From positions 1-24,377 of the forward strand of contig JAIVFH010000362.1 in the NCBI GenBank assembly GCA_025765595.1: DNA of 24,377 bases. Reading direction: 5' to 3'. The position numbers were made by a program, and so were the translations under genes. The notes under the pieces were generated by a model, which was given only the letters and a program-made list of their open reading frames with translations, searched no databases and was not told the origin of the DNA. Every line of letters starts with the position of its first letter. Position 1 is the first letter of the stretch. This document shows, piece by piece, positions 1 to 9,270 of this stretch. The stretch comes from Obelidium mucronatum (taxonomy: Eukaryota; Chytridiomycota; Chytridiomycetes; Chytridiales; Chytriomycetaceae).

Positions 1-115
1 AGAATGACCAATCGCAATTAGCAGCGCATTAATAATTATTTAATATCCTAAAAGAAGTCAAGGCTTCAAGTGGATTCTAAAAATACCAATACTGCAATGT
101 GGCCGGCCAACATTT

Positions 116-978
116 ATGGTTGACAATTCAAAACATAATAAAACAGCAATAATGCCAAACCCAAAAACGTATAAATACCTCCTGTCTTCAAACATTCAAT
201 CTCTAACGTTCATGTCCCGTTCGTATGCTGACTTCAGGAATATCATCCGCAAAAGGCATGACCGCCAAAAAAAGCTGTTGATGCACAAATTGGAGGAGTC
301 GCGAGTTAACCTCCGCAAGGCCTTAGTTGGCGACACTGGCAAGTGCTATTCACAGTGCAGCACCAAAATAAAAAAGACTAACATCTGGGTGCAGGCACGA
401 CCGACCTGGGAAATCTGCTACATACGTCAACCATCCTTGAGGATAGAGATTCTCAGAATCTCCCACGCGTCACAAGCCATTACACCCATAAATCATCTCT
501 CACCAGGTTCAAAGAAAAGAGAGAGAAGTCACTTGCCGCACATGCCGCAAGGCGCGAAGCAAAACTCCAACAAGAGCGGGAAGACGCGTTCTTCGCCAAC
601 AAAACCAAAGAAGAAATCGAAATCGAACTTTTTGGAAGTATTATTTCGGATGATGAGGAAGAAATACTGCCCTTGCCTCAAGCATCAATATGCAACACAT
701 TCAAAACTCACTTGTGGTCAGCCTGGGTTGCCAAGGAACATGAGGAATTCCTTCAGATGGCCAAAACCGACACAGTATTGTGGACCCGTATGCTAGAAGC
801 CATTAAACGCTATCTAGTGGGAACACTTGCAGTTGACCAATTGCGTGTCTGTAGAATATACATAAAAAACGCGCCAGCACCACCGCACATGATGATACCA
901 GATGCCCTAAAGAACGAGTATATCCATTGGTTCGGAGAGTGTGTCAAGTGCCGCTTTCGCATTGACTATGATTGCTAG
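116..978 (+). CDS. Orphan charged/coiled-coil protein, two exons, GC-AG intron
   Basis: I do not recognise this protein. Exon 1 is 116-338 and exon 2 is 395-978, giving about 268 aa. The 56-nt intron 339-394 begins GCAAGT, carries GACTAAC at about 376-382 and ends GTGCAG; only this GC donor gives the phase-1 end needed to enter the long exon-2 frame. The N-terminal part is basic (IIRKRHDRQKKLL). Exon 2 opens with GTTDLGNLL, then has an Arg/Lys/Glu/Ala helix (FKEKREKSLAAHAARREAKL), an acidic stretch (SDDEEE) and a C-terminal part containing Trp and Cys residues (HWFGECVKC). The join LVG-x-GTTD and the ARREAK helix recur in the gene at 3990-4503, so the two are paralogues. An internal ATG at 211 is an alternative start. 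Real gene: fairly likely; function unknown. Confidence 0.6.
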
Positions 979-1303
979 TTGTTTTGTTAGTTGATTGCTT
1001 GTGCTTTTCTGTCTGCCCGATTTCATTCAAAAATTGATTATCTCGCTTTTTTCTCTCTTTTTTTCTCGCTTTTTTTCTCTCTTTTTTTTCCTCTCTCTTT
1101 TTCCCTCTGTTGTTTTATTTGTTGATTTGATTGTTCAGCCGAGTGTTTAAGAAGATTGAAGATAACTCTCGCAACTTTTTTATCCCCTTTTCTTTCTCTC
1201 TTTTTTGCTCTTGACTTTATATTTGTTTTTAAAAATAATAAAGATTGAATATTTATTCCTAAAAGTTTGTTTAAAAATGCTCTCCTAAACTTGTCTCCAA
1301 CTC

Positions 1304-2492
1304 ATGGTCATCAGCCAGCCACACCCGCCCTCCGCTCAAGCCACGCTAGTCATGGATTGATTGCTATTTTGTGGACGAGACAGTGGTGAGTGCTGTTGGT
1401 TTTGTATCTTGAACTTGAGCTAGTTGCTAACAAACACCACACCTCAACTTATAGCAGCGACAGACAGGGCGCGTTTCGAAGACACGGAAAGAAGCAATAT
1501 TGTACGAGAGTTTCTTTATTTGTCAGCGGGAGCTTCGCGGACTGGCGGACTTTTGGGCGAAGGATTCGAGGTTTGTTGCGTCTTGTTCTGTTGATTCCTC
1601 TTGATTCCTCCCTCGCATTCCACACGCCAGTTGCTGGATTACGCAGCTTTTAAGCGCGTTTTATTTTTATTATTTGGGTGTTTTCTCAGATTTCCTGCCC
1701 CCTTCCCCAACGCTGCGAGTCTGTTGTTTGTCGGCATGCCTGGAGAATCAGCCGCTGGATGCCTGTACCGCCAGCGCTTCTTTCCAGCTATTTACTTTCG
1801 ATTTTACTCTCATTCCGGCCGCTCTATTGATTTTTTCCGTTTAAACTCTAAAATCTTTTAATTTTTAATTTATTTCAAAATTATAGGATTCGGCGAACGC
1901 TGGGACAGCGGCTCGACTAATGAAGGCGGGGTGTAACGGTCTCCCGCAATACAACTCGTTCGCGTCATTTTTTGACGTGGGATTGCACGTGCAAAAGTCT
2001 CTATCAGATGGAGCGTGCTTTCCTGATGAGGACTGGTGCAGGCATAGCCCGGACCGAGGTGTTGGAAACAACCTCGGGATCGCGAGATGCCATTATGCTA
2101 CGTTTTCATTAACGTAGTTTTGTGCTCCGGGTCTGCTGGCGCCACACTCCTGCCTTCATTCTGGATTCTGGACTTGCCGGATTCTGGACTTGGAAGCTGT
2201 ATCGAGAAGTATCCAACATTTTGAAAAGCTTTATCGCGTTTTTTACATTTATTAGACGTGGCGGAATACGGGTTCAGGGCCTCCTCGCGGCTTCCGCTGG
2301 TAACAGGAGAGTTCTCCTGGCTAACACTGAACCCCCCCAAGAAAACGACGCGCTTTATTCAAAAATTGATGTCCTCTTTGTATCTCGCTTTTTTCTCTCT
2401 TTTTTTCTCGCTTTTTTTCTCTCTTTTTTTTCCTCTCTCTTTTTCCCTCTGTTGTTTTATTTGTTGATTTGATTGTTCAGCCGAGTGTTTAA
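1304..2492 (+). CDS. Predicted five-exon orphan gene in repeat unit 1, one in-frame TGA
   Basis: A spliced model holds phase throughout: exons 1304-1385, 1455-1570, 1887-2035, 2118-2379 and 2481-2492 (207 codons with stop). Intron 1 (1386-1454) is very convincing: GTGAGT donor, TTGCTAAC branch, TTATAG acceptor. Others use GTTTGT/ATTATAG, GTGCAG/ACGTAG and GTATCT/TTGTTCAG. The product reads in order FEDTERSNIVREFLYLSAG, DSANAGTAARLMKAGCNGL, then FVLRVCWRHTPAF and a short PSV end. A TGA at 1358-1360 (codon 19 from ATG 1304) interrupts exon 1, and no ATG lies between it and the first intron. It may be a pseudogene, start elsewhere, be read through, or be a non-coding spliced RNA. No family recognised. 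Exons 3-5 are the less certain part. Confidence 0.35.
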
Positions 2493-2645
2493 GAAGATTG
2501 AAGATAACTCTCGCAACTTTTTTATCCCCTTTTCTTTCTCTCTTTTTTGCTCTTGACTTTATATTTGTTTTTAAAAATAATAAAGATTGAATATTTATTC
2601 CTAAAAGTTTGTTTAAAAATGCTCTCCTAAACTTGTCTCCAACTC

Positions 2646-3834
2646 ATGGTCATCAGCCAGCCACACCCGCCCTCCGCTCAAGCCACGCTAGTCATGGATT
2701 GATTGCTATTTTGTGGACGAGACAGTGGTGAGTGCTGTTGGTTTTGTATCTTGAACTTGAGCTAGTTGCTAACAAACACCACACCTCAACTTATAGCAGC
2801 GACAGACAGGGCGCGTTTCGAAGACACGGAAAGAAGCAATATTGTACGAGAGTTTCTTTATTTGTCAGCGGGAGCTTCGCGGACTGGCGGACTTTTGGGC
2901 GAAGGATTCGAGGTTTGTTGCGTCTTGTTCTGTTGATTCCTCTTGATTCCTCCCTCGCATTCCACACGCCAGTTGCTGGATTACGCAGCTTTTAAGCGCG
3001 TTTTATTTTTATTATTTGGGTGTTTTCTCAGATTTCCTGCCCCCTTCCCCAACGCTGCGAGTCTGTTGTTTGTCGGCATGCCTGGAGAATCAGCCGCTGG
3101 ATGCCTGTACCGCCAGCGCTTCTTTCCAGCTATTTACTTTCGATTTTACTCTCATTCCGGCCGCTCTATTGATTTTTTCCGTTTAAACTCTAAAATCTTT
3201 TAATTTTTAATTTATTTCAAAATTATAGGATTCGGCGAACGCTGGGACAGCGGCTCGACTAATGAAGGCGGGGTGTAACGGTCTCCCGCAATACAACTCG
3301 TTCGCGTCATTTTTTGACGTGGGATTGCACGTGCAAAAGTCTCTATCAGATGGAGCGTGCTTTCCTGATGAGGACTGGTGCAGGCATAGCCCGGACCGAG
3401 GTGTTGGAAACAACCTCGGGATCGCGAGATGCCATTATGCTACGTTTTCATTAACGTAGTTTTGTGCTCCGGGTCTGCTGGCGCCACACTCCTGCCTTCA
3501 TTCTGGATTCTGGACTTGCCGGATTCTGGACTTGGAAGCTGTATCGAGAAGTATCCAACATTTTGAAAAGCTTTATCGCGTTTTTTACATTTATTAGACG
3601 TGGCGGAATACGGGTTCAGGGCCTCCTCGCGGCTTCCGCTGGTAACAGGAGAGTTCTCCTGGCTAACACTGAACCCCCCCAAGAAAACGACGCGCTTTAT
3701 TCAAAAATTGATGTCCTCTTTGTATCTCGCTTTTTTCTCTCTTTTTTTCTCGCTTTTTTTCTCTCTTTTTTTTCCTCTCTCTTTTTCCCTCTGTTGTTTT
3801 ATTTGTTGATTTGATTGTTCAGCCGAGTGTTTAA
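2646..3834 (+). CDS. Second copy of the predicted five-exon orphan gene (repeat unit 2)
   Basis: This is the same structure shifted by exactly 1342 bp: exons 2646-2727, 2797-2912, 3229-3377, 3460-3721 and 3823-3834, with the same splice signals and the same in-frame TGA (2700-2702). As the sequence matches unit 1, it adds no independent evidence of selection. Its own 3' region merges with the partial third copy, so this copy keeps a complete terminator-like end. Function unknown; the same alternatives apply as for unit 1. Confidence 0.33.
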
Positions 3835-3989
3835 GAAGATTGAAGATAACTCTCGCAACTTTTTTATCCCCTTTTCTTTCTCTCTTTTTTGCTCTTGACT
3901 TTATATTTGTTTTTAAAAATAATAAAGATTGAATATTTATTCCTAAAAGTCTGTTTAAAAATGTTATATTAAATTCTGTCCAAAAAAAG

Positions 3990-4503
3990 ATGGAAACCGC
4001 TAAGAAGTATATTGCTTATGTTTCTCCTGGCGTAATCTCATTATAGTGTGACGTGTCAAACGCGCAGATTGAATGTTAGAAGCAAAAGAAGCTCCCGAAA
4101 GCGGCGGTTGAAACTAGTCGGTTCATCAGACGGTCAGAATGAGTGCGTATTAGTAAACTTACGCAGAAAATTGACGGGAGTGAGTGGTAAGGAATCCACA
4201 CTATCATTTATAAAACATCAACCACCGTGACGTGTAGGGACTACCGACGTGGCAGATATCCTGTCAAGATCAGCTATTCGGGCGGACATAGCACGCCTTG
4301 ACAAGGATATCGCCATCGCCCAAGCTCGCTCACAGCCGGCCATTTTTGATAAGTTGAAGTATGTCAAGAAAAGAGAAGCCGCAGTGGCAAAACGGTTGGC
4401 AAGGCGTGAAGCCAAAGCCCAACTTGAACTTCAACAAGAAGCTCTTGTACAAGGCGAAGAAATCAGGGTTGTCTCGAATGACAAAGAGCTTCTTCTTGTT
4501 TAA
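3990..4503 (+). CDS. Orphan coiled-coil protein, paralogue of the 116-978 gene
   Basis: Model: exons 3990-4006, 4068-4152 and 4237-4503, about 122 aa. Introns are 4007-4067 (GTATAT...CGCAG) and 4153-4236 (GTAAAC...TGTAG); all joins keep phase. The product starts METAKKLNVRSK, is strongly basic, reaches KLVGSSDGQ, and then exon 3 reads GTTDVADILSRSAIRADIAR followed by a long charged helix (KREAAVAKRLARREAKAQ). The GTTD-(V/L)-x-(D/N)-(I/L)-L opening directly after an intron and the ARREAK helix match the 116-978 gene, which is longer and has an extra C-terminal region missing here. The helix would probably form a coiled coil. The first two exons are less certain than exon 3. It starts 27 bp after the end of the partial repeat copy. 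Confidence 0.5.
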
Positions 4504-4546
4504 GTGCAGTCTTGGTCGAGTATTGGATTGAGTAATAAAGCACAAA

Positions 4547-5386
4547 ATATTGTCGTTTTTGTACAAAATCGAAATACAGGCGCAAATTTCGCGCGCCATT
4601 TCAATTTGCGCGTCGATTCGCGCCAACACCGTTTTGACCCTTCCCATGCAACCAGCCATCCAAACAAGTGCCGAAACCGGTTTGTATAGTTTCGATCTTG
4701 GTTCCTGAAGCTCCTGAAGGTCGCCTGAAGGTCCAGGAAGTCTATTTTGCCTTTGTCTTGAACAAGAAGCAACAAACCGACGGCCCAACAACTACAGGAA
4801 GGGCACAATAACGAATTTATTCAATAAACAGTTTACATATCTCATATTTTGTACTTGATTTCACCCCTGTGTGACTTTACTCTGTTGATTCCCCAACCCT
4901 CCATCGACCCTTCACCAAGTCAAAACATACCCCAGCAAACTACTCGATACTTTGCTGGGGTACCAGATGATCTGATGACCCGGAATTGGGTTCCTTTATC
5001 ACAAAGATCGTCATAACGTCACAGAAAATATCACCTCAAGGGTTGAAGTACTTACCTCATATAGCAACATGTTCCTTGCAAGAAAGTCCCTCAAAAGAAT
5101 CGTATTACATCATATGGAGGGTAATTGCGGACGGAATCTTCACAAATATGCTTGCAATGCCTGCTTGTCTCAACCAAAAGTCCCGCCAGGCATCCATTGG
5201 GGCGCTCTCTTGTTGAGGGGGTTTCATACAATCAAAAGAAAACTCTGAAAGACCCCCAGCTCGATGTTTGGAGCGGCTAATAGTCAGGGGCGGCCGGGAG
5301 AAGGCATGGCGCGAATCGAGGCGCTAATAATTTTGGATTTCTTCAAAGAGCTCCATTTTTTTGATTTTGTGCAAAAACGACAATAT
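4547..5386. repeat. About 840-bp segment bounded by a 24-nt inverted repeat (MITE-like)
   Basis: The left arm 4547-4570 (ATATTGTCGTTTTTG then TACAAAATC) and the reverse complement of 5363-5386 agree at 23 of 24 positions. The enclosed ~790 bp holds no convincing gene; only short overlapping frames are open. A perfect hairpin (4928-4962) lies close to its centre. The left arm is just past the AATAAAG (about 4533) of the upstream orphan gene and the right arm is about 40 bp before the next ATG. No clear target-site duplication flanks the arms, so a non-autonomous DNA transposon is only one explanation. Confidence 0.5.
4928..4962. repeat. Perfect 12-bp hairpin with 11-nt loop
   Basis: TACCCCAGCAAA (4928-4939) and TTTGCTGGGGTA (4951-4962) are exact reverse complements around the loop 4940-4950. 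The stem is G/C-rich compared with its surroundings and sits within 25 bp of the midpoint of the inverted-repeat segment 4547-5386. No gene covers it. Role unknown. Confidence 0.75.
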
Positions 5387-5423
5387 AATATTGTCGGACT
5401 AGATTCTTACCAAAACCGTCAAC

Positions 5424-5913
5424 ATGAAAACGCAGCTGAATAATTCTGCTCGAACCTTCATGACCGAGGTCAAGAAAGGTATAGTAGGCAGGAAAAATAC
5501 GCATCATAATTCAGCTGACATCGAGTGCTTTTGTAGTCAGAGTAGGCAGACAAGCAACTGCAAAACACCAAATGAGCGTAAGCGCTTGGGCAAAGTTGCA
5601 GAAACTTGAGCGAACAAAGTATAGAGTATCTTGTGAGGCAGAAACCGCTGGTTTTGCTTTGGCGCATGAGCAGCAGCTGAAGGAGCTGGAAGAAAACGTT
5701 CAGCATCGGGATTTTTATTGCAACAAACGAAATGTTAGAGCTCGAGTACGAGACAGACGCGCGACGAAGGAATTGCCAACCAATAACGACGAAGATGTCG
5801 CTAAAGACGCGTTGCAGTTGATGGAAGCCCAGCATCGCGTCATTGTGTTTCTGCGGGACCAGGAGAGGATTGACACAATTCGCTTCGCCCAAGAAGTGAG
5901 CGGTTCTAAATAA
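5424..5913 (+). CDS. Short charged coiled-coil protein, two exons
   Basis: Exons 5424-5478 and 5537-5913 give 143 aa; the 58-nt intron 5479-5536 starts GTATAG, has AGCTGAC and ends TTTTGTAG. The spliced product runs from MKTQLNNSARTFMTEVKK into VRVGRQATAKHQ and then a mostly helical, Glu/Arg/Gln-rich body (HEQQLKELEENVQ; ARVRDRRATKEL), ending AQEVSGSK. No family is recognised. Size, composition and position resemble the other two orphans in the left part of the window, but I cannot align it convincingly to them. The frame is clear after splicing, which supports a real gene. It is followed 106 bp later by riboflavin synthase on the same strand. Confidence 0.6.
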
Positions 5914-6019
5914 ATTGAGAGATTATTCAGAGATTATTACTTATATTCGCTTCTGTCGAACATATCAGATCATGACGCGATTGAATCGTGCTTCGAAATC
6001 ATAAAAAAAAACTCTCGAA

Positions 6020-6983
6020 ATGGTCTTCACTGGAATCGTCGAATGCATGGGCACAATCAGCTCGATTGTTGAATCAGACAATACCTGGGGCGGAGGCAAC
6101 GGGCTCTCTGTGACAATCGCGGATGCTGCCACTGTCCTTCCTGACGTCAACCTGGGCGACTCCATCATGGTCAGCGGTGAGCACCATCAGTTTTCGTCCC
6201 ACTGTTCCTGCTCTTACATGCTCTCGTAAACGCACGTCTAAAACAACTGAATAATCAAATAGGTGTCTGTGTGACAGTCACTGAGTTTGACATTGCCGCT
6301 GGCACCTTCAAAGTTGGCATCGCCCCTGAAACAGTTCGCCGCACGAATCTTGGCCAATGGAAAGTCGGCGGAAAAGTGAATCTGGAACGAGCAATGCTAG
6401 CTGGAAAGACCCGTTTGGGCGGCCACGTCGTGTGAGTTTGTTTCTTTTGATCCCATCGAGGTCCCGATCGAAATACTCAAAACCGAATTACTAATAATGC
6501 AGACAAGGCCATGTGGATTGTCCCGTCACACTCGTCTCACGTCGGCCAGATCCCCCTAACTCAATCGTGCTGAGGTTCCACATTGCCCCGCTCAAGGACT
6601 TGATTGCTTCCAACGTGCTCAGCGCTACAGACTCGGACCCGCTGCAATTCGTGACATCGAAAGGATACGTTTGTTTGAATGGAACTTCCCTTACTGTGAC
6701 AAATGTGGATCGAGACGCTCGGTGTTTTGAAGTCATGTTGATTGCATACACACAGCAACACGTGAATTTGCCGTTGGCAGCTGTGAATGATCAAATCAAT
6801 TTGGAAGTCGATGAGCTTTCTAAATATGTTGAGAGTGTCGTTCGAGCTTTTGTTGACAATGAAAGTGTGGCTGCTGCGTCTGGAGAACATGGCAGTGAGT
6901 CTGCGCTGGGTGGATTAATTAAGAGACTGGTTGACGAAGCTGTCGATAAGAAGTTGAAAGCTGCTGGAATCGTGCCCAAGTAA
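6020..6983 (+). CDS. RIB5: Riboflavin synthase (alpha chain, two lumazine-binding repeats)
   Basis: Converts two molecules of 6,7-dimethyl-8-ribityllumazine into riboflavin and the pyrimidinedione, the last step of vitamin B2 synthesis in the cytosol. Exons 6020-6176, 6263-6431 and 6503-6983 give 268 aa with exact phases; introns use GTGAGC/AAATAG and GTGAGT/ATGCAG, the second with TACTAATA. The N-terminus MVFTGIVE is the family signature (usually MFTGIVE). Barrel 1 includes NGLSVTI, GDSIMVSGVCVTVTEF and NLERAMLAGKTRLGGH; barrel 2 starts at QGHVDCPVTLVSRR and repeats the pattern with KGYVCLNGTSLTVTNV. A C-terminal tail of about 45 residues after the second barrel is longer than usual. The next gene starts 30 bp downstream, so its 3' UTR must overlap that gene. 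Confidence 0.97.
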
Positions 6984-7013
6984 AAGGCCAGAAAAGGAAC
7001 CTGTCAAAATAAA

Positions 7014-9152
7014 ATGTCGAACGCGCCCTTCGATCGCACAGATAGCGGTTTCGATACCACCCAAGTGCTTACCTGCAACAGTAAACCTAGCATTCATCTT
7101 CATCGAATTTATCATGAGCCTGCCGTGTTACGACTGCCGTCAGAACTCCTCATCCAAACATTGCGACAGGTTTCAACAAACACTCTCTATGAATGGCAAG
7201 TCATTTATTCTGGAATACCCGTAAGTATTAATATTTCATGTATAAAATCAACAGCACGCATGTAAATCGATCATTTCACCGTGTGGCAGTCGCGCTGCTG
7301 TGGCAGTGTCCTCGATTCCATTCACTTCAAAAATTCACCACATTCGCCCATCTATGTGCACAACAAGTTGAGCCGTCCAGCTATATGAAGCGGCTTAATC
7401 TCTCATATCCTCCATATCTCGCCGATTTTATCACGCCGATTCACTGCGCATTCCTTGCAGAGCCCATGAGGTCGACGTTAGTGGAAATCAATCTCCGTAA
7501 CGTGAGTAGAGCGAGAAGACGAATCCAGATTCCTAATAAAACATTCTTTTGGTTCACAGTGCCGGAATATCACTGACGCTGCTTTATCTCAGCTCCTTGT
7601 CATTGCAGCTCCCACACTCCAAATTCTGGATGTTTCATATTGCAGGCTTCTGACAGATACTGGCGGCTATTTGATTGCCAGTTTTTGTGGGGACCATCAG
7701 TATCTCCGAGAATTACGGCTTCGTGGGTGTGGCTTGATTGGAGACGCGACTTTGGTGGAGCTCGGAAAATATTGTGCAGCCACCCTGGAGTGCCTTGATA
7801 TAAGTTTATGTCCTCGGATATCGGATCGTGGTATTTTCCGCTTTTTGGACAAGGCTGTTAGGAAACCACGAGAGTTGCTCTCTTCCTTGAAAACTACACA
7901 GACTAGCTACAACCAAAGAGATCCTTTGAGTTCATTGGAATATGATATTCAAATGGATAAAGAAGACGTGGGGCTCATTATACAAAAGAAAATCTCCGCA
8001 AGCCTCACCTCAGGAAAACTCCGAGAGTTTCGCTTTTCGATAAATCAAACAGTCTCACGGAAGTTAACTTGGGTCGAGCTGGAAAGAATACTGGCTTGTC
8101 TTTTAAGTGGGCACAGACTGTCAGTGTTGGAATTTTCTATTCCGCTGCCCCCAAAGGTGAACAGTGGTCATAAGTATTTTAATTAAACTGATTCTTCTTT
8201 TCATCAGAATAATCCATCCAAGCTATACAAACACCTGCCAGTCCACACATTCCAAACAATCACCAGCTTACACATTTTCAATGCAGAAAACCTTCACCCT
8301 GAATGCATAACCCAAATCGGCGATACCGTAGGCCCGAACTTGGAGTCTTTAACAATCACACCCACATACCACTGCACAGACAGAATTGCAACATCGCTGC
8401 TTTCCAATCTACCCAAAATCAAACACCTTGCTCTCCCATACTCCCGAGTTGGAAACACGCACTTCATAAGTCACTTGATTCAACATTGTGACTGCGCAGA
8501 GACGATTGAAACTCTGAATCTGAGCTACAACAAAGCACTGTTGGACACGAGTCTGTTGCAACTGTGTCAGATGGCGGCATCTTTCGTCGGGCAACAGATG
8601 TTTCCAAAATTACCATTACCACGACTCACATCGCTTCTGATTGAAGGATGTAAAAATGTCACGTTTGATGGAATACGTCCGGTTATTGGAGCATATGCGT
8701 TTATTCCTCGAGATGAAGAACGAGTCGGCGGACGGAATGAATTAGAACTCGGCAATTTGACGTATTTGGATATAACGGCAACATCCATCGACACGAAATC
8801 ATGGCCAAAGTTTCTAGACCAATGCCAAGAGTTGGAGAGAGCTTTTCTCGAGGTCGGGGGTCGCAGTGTTCCACCAAGGAGGTTTGAATCAGTTTTGGCA
8901 GAGTATGTTGGTGTCGACGCCGAGAGCAATGATCGAGAATATGTATTTGGTGGTCCAGAGAGCGACAATGTGTGGGAACCACGTGAGGGAGTCCGGAACA
9001 CTGATTTTGAAACGGCAGTTGGTGATTCGACTTTTTCGGAACCCCCGCGAGTGTTTCTTCTCAAAGACTCTAAATGCTCTGTTATTCTAAGGCAGTGGCA
9101 GCTTCAATGCATTGCCAAGCATGCGTCGACAGTTCTTGGAAGCACCATGTAA
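7014..9152 (+). CDS. F-box / leucine-rich-repeat protein (SCF substrate adaptor type)
   Basis: Predicted to bind Skp1 through an F-box and to present substrates to a cullin ubiquitin ligase. Exons 7014-7195, 7255-7501, 7560-8156 and 8208-9152 give 656 aa. The F-box (residues about 40-80) reads LPSELLIQTLRQ, then TLYECTHVNRSFHRVAVALL and W; it is complete only if intron 1 is a GC-AG intron (7196-7254, donor GCAAGT, branch TATTAAT, acceptor CAACAG). Introns 2 and 3 are ordinary (GTGAGT/TTCACAG; GTGAAC/TCATCAG). Downstream are several cysteine-type LRRs (LRNCRNITDAALSQL, LRLRGCGLIGDATL, LDISLCPRISDRGI, LLIEGCKNVTFDGI), as in Grr1/AMN1-like proteins. The C-terminal ~90 residues carry no recognised domain. 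Substrate unknown. Confidence 0.9.
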
Positions 9153-9270
9153 TCGGGTATGAAATAAAAGATTAATTAGATTTAATAATTCATGGTATTC
9201 CTGCAAGGAGGCTTTATTCAGTTTCGCACGAGAATGTCGCGCAAACCAATCCTCAACCAAAATAATAAAG

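Larger units (their letters stand above)
1039..3963. repeat. 1342-bp direct tandem duplication, two full units plus a partial third
   Basis: Unit 1 is 1039-2380, unit 2 is 2381-3722, and a partial third copy of about 240 bp follows (3723 to about 3963). Open reading frames in several frames are identical between units 1 and 2, so the copies are essentially identical. The partial copy differs at 3949 region (agtctg against agtttg) and loses similarity after tttaaaaatg. On the left, homology also includes about 14 nt before 1039, but copy 1 lacks the 10 nt (gtcctctttg) present before units 2 and 3. Each unit starts with a long C/T-rich tract ending in TTGTTCAG, followed by a region with an AATAAA-like signal, so the thrice-repeated ~240 bp looks like the 3' end of a gene. 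No transposase or target-site duplication is visible. Confidence 0.93.

Noticed and set aside
2028..2080. CTGATGAG followed by GAAA, resembling a hammerhead ribozyme core in the repeat unit (suggesting a retrozyme)
   Set aside because: The base before GAAA is G where stem II needs a C to pair, and no stem I or stem III can be drawn. GAAA is the loop of a separate hairpin (2054-2077, CCGAGG...CTCGG) inside a predicted intron.
1039..3722. rDNA or snRNA array
   Set aside because: No 5S, U1, U2, U4, U5 or U6 core sequence was found in the unit on either strand.
1039..3963. LTR-internal-LTR-internal-LTR layout of a retrotransposon
   Set aside because: No primer-binding site, polypurine tract, TG...CA ends or polymerase sequence; the thrice-repeated part looks like a gene 3' end.
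4330..4791. 153-aa open frame on the minus strand
   Set aside because: Opposite to and overlapping the orphan exon 4237-4503; no family features or splice support.
7221..7306. Canonical GT-AG intron in the F-box gene
   Set aside because: It keeps frame but removes VNRSFHRVAVALLW, the second half of the F-box; the GC-AG alternative keeps it.
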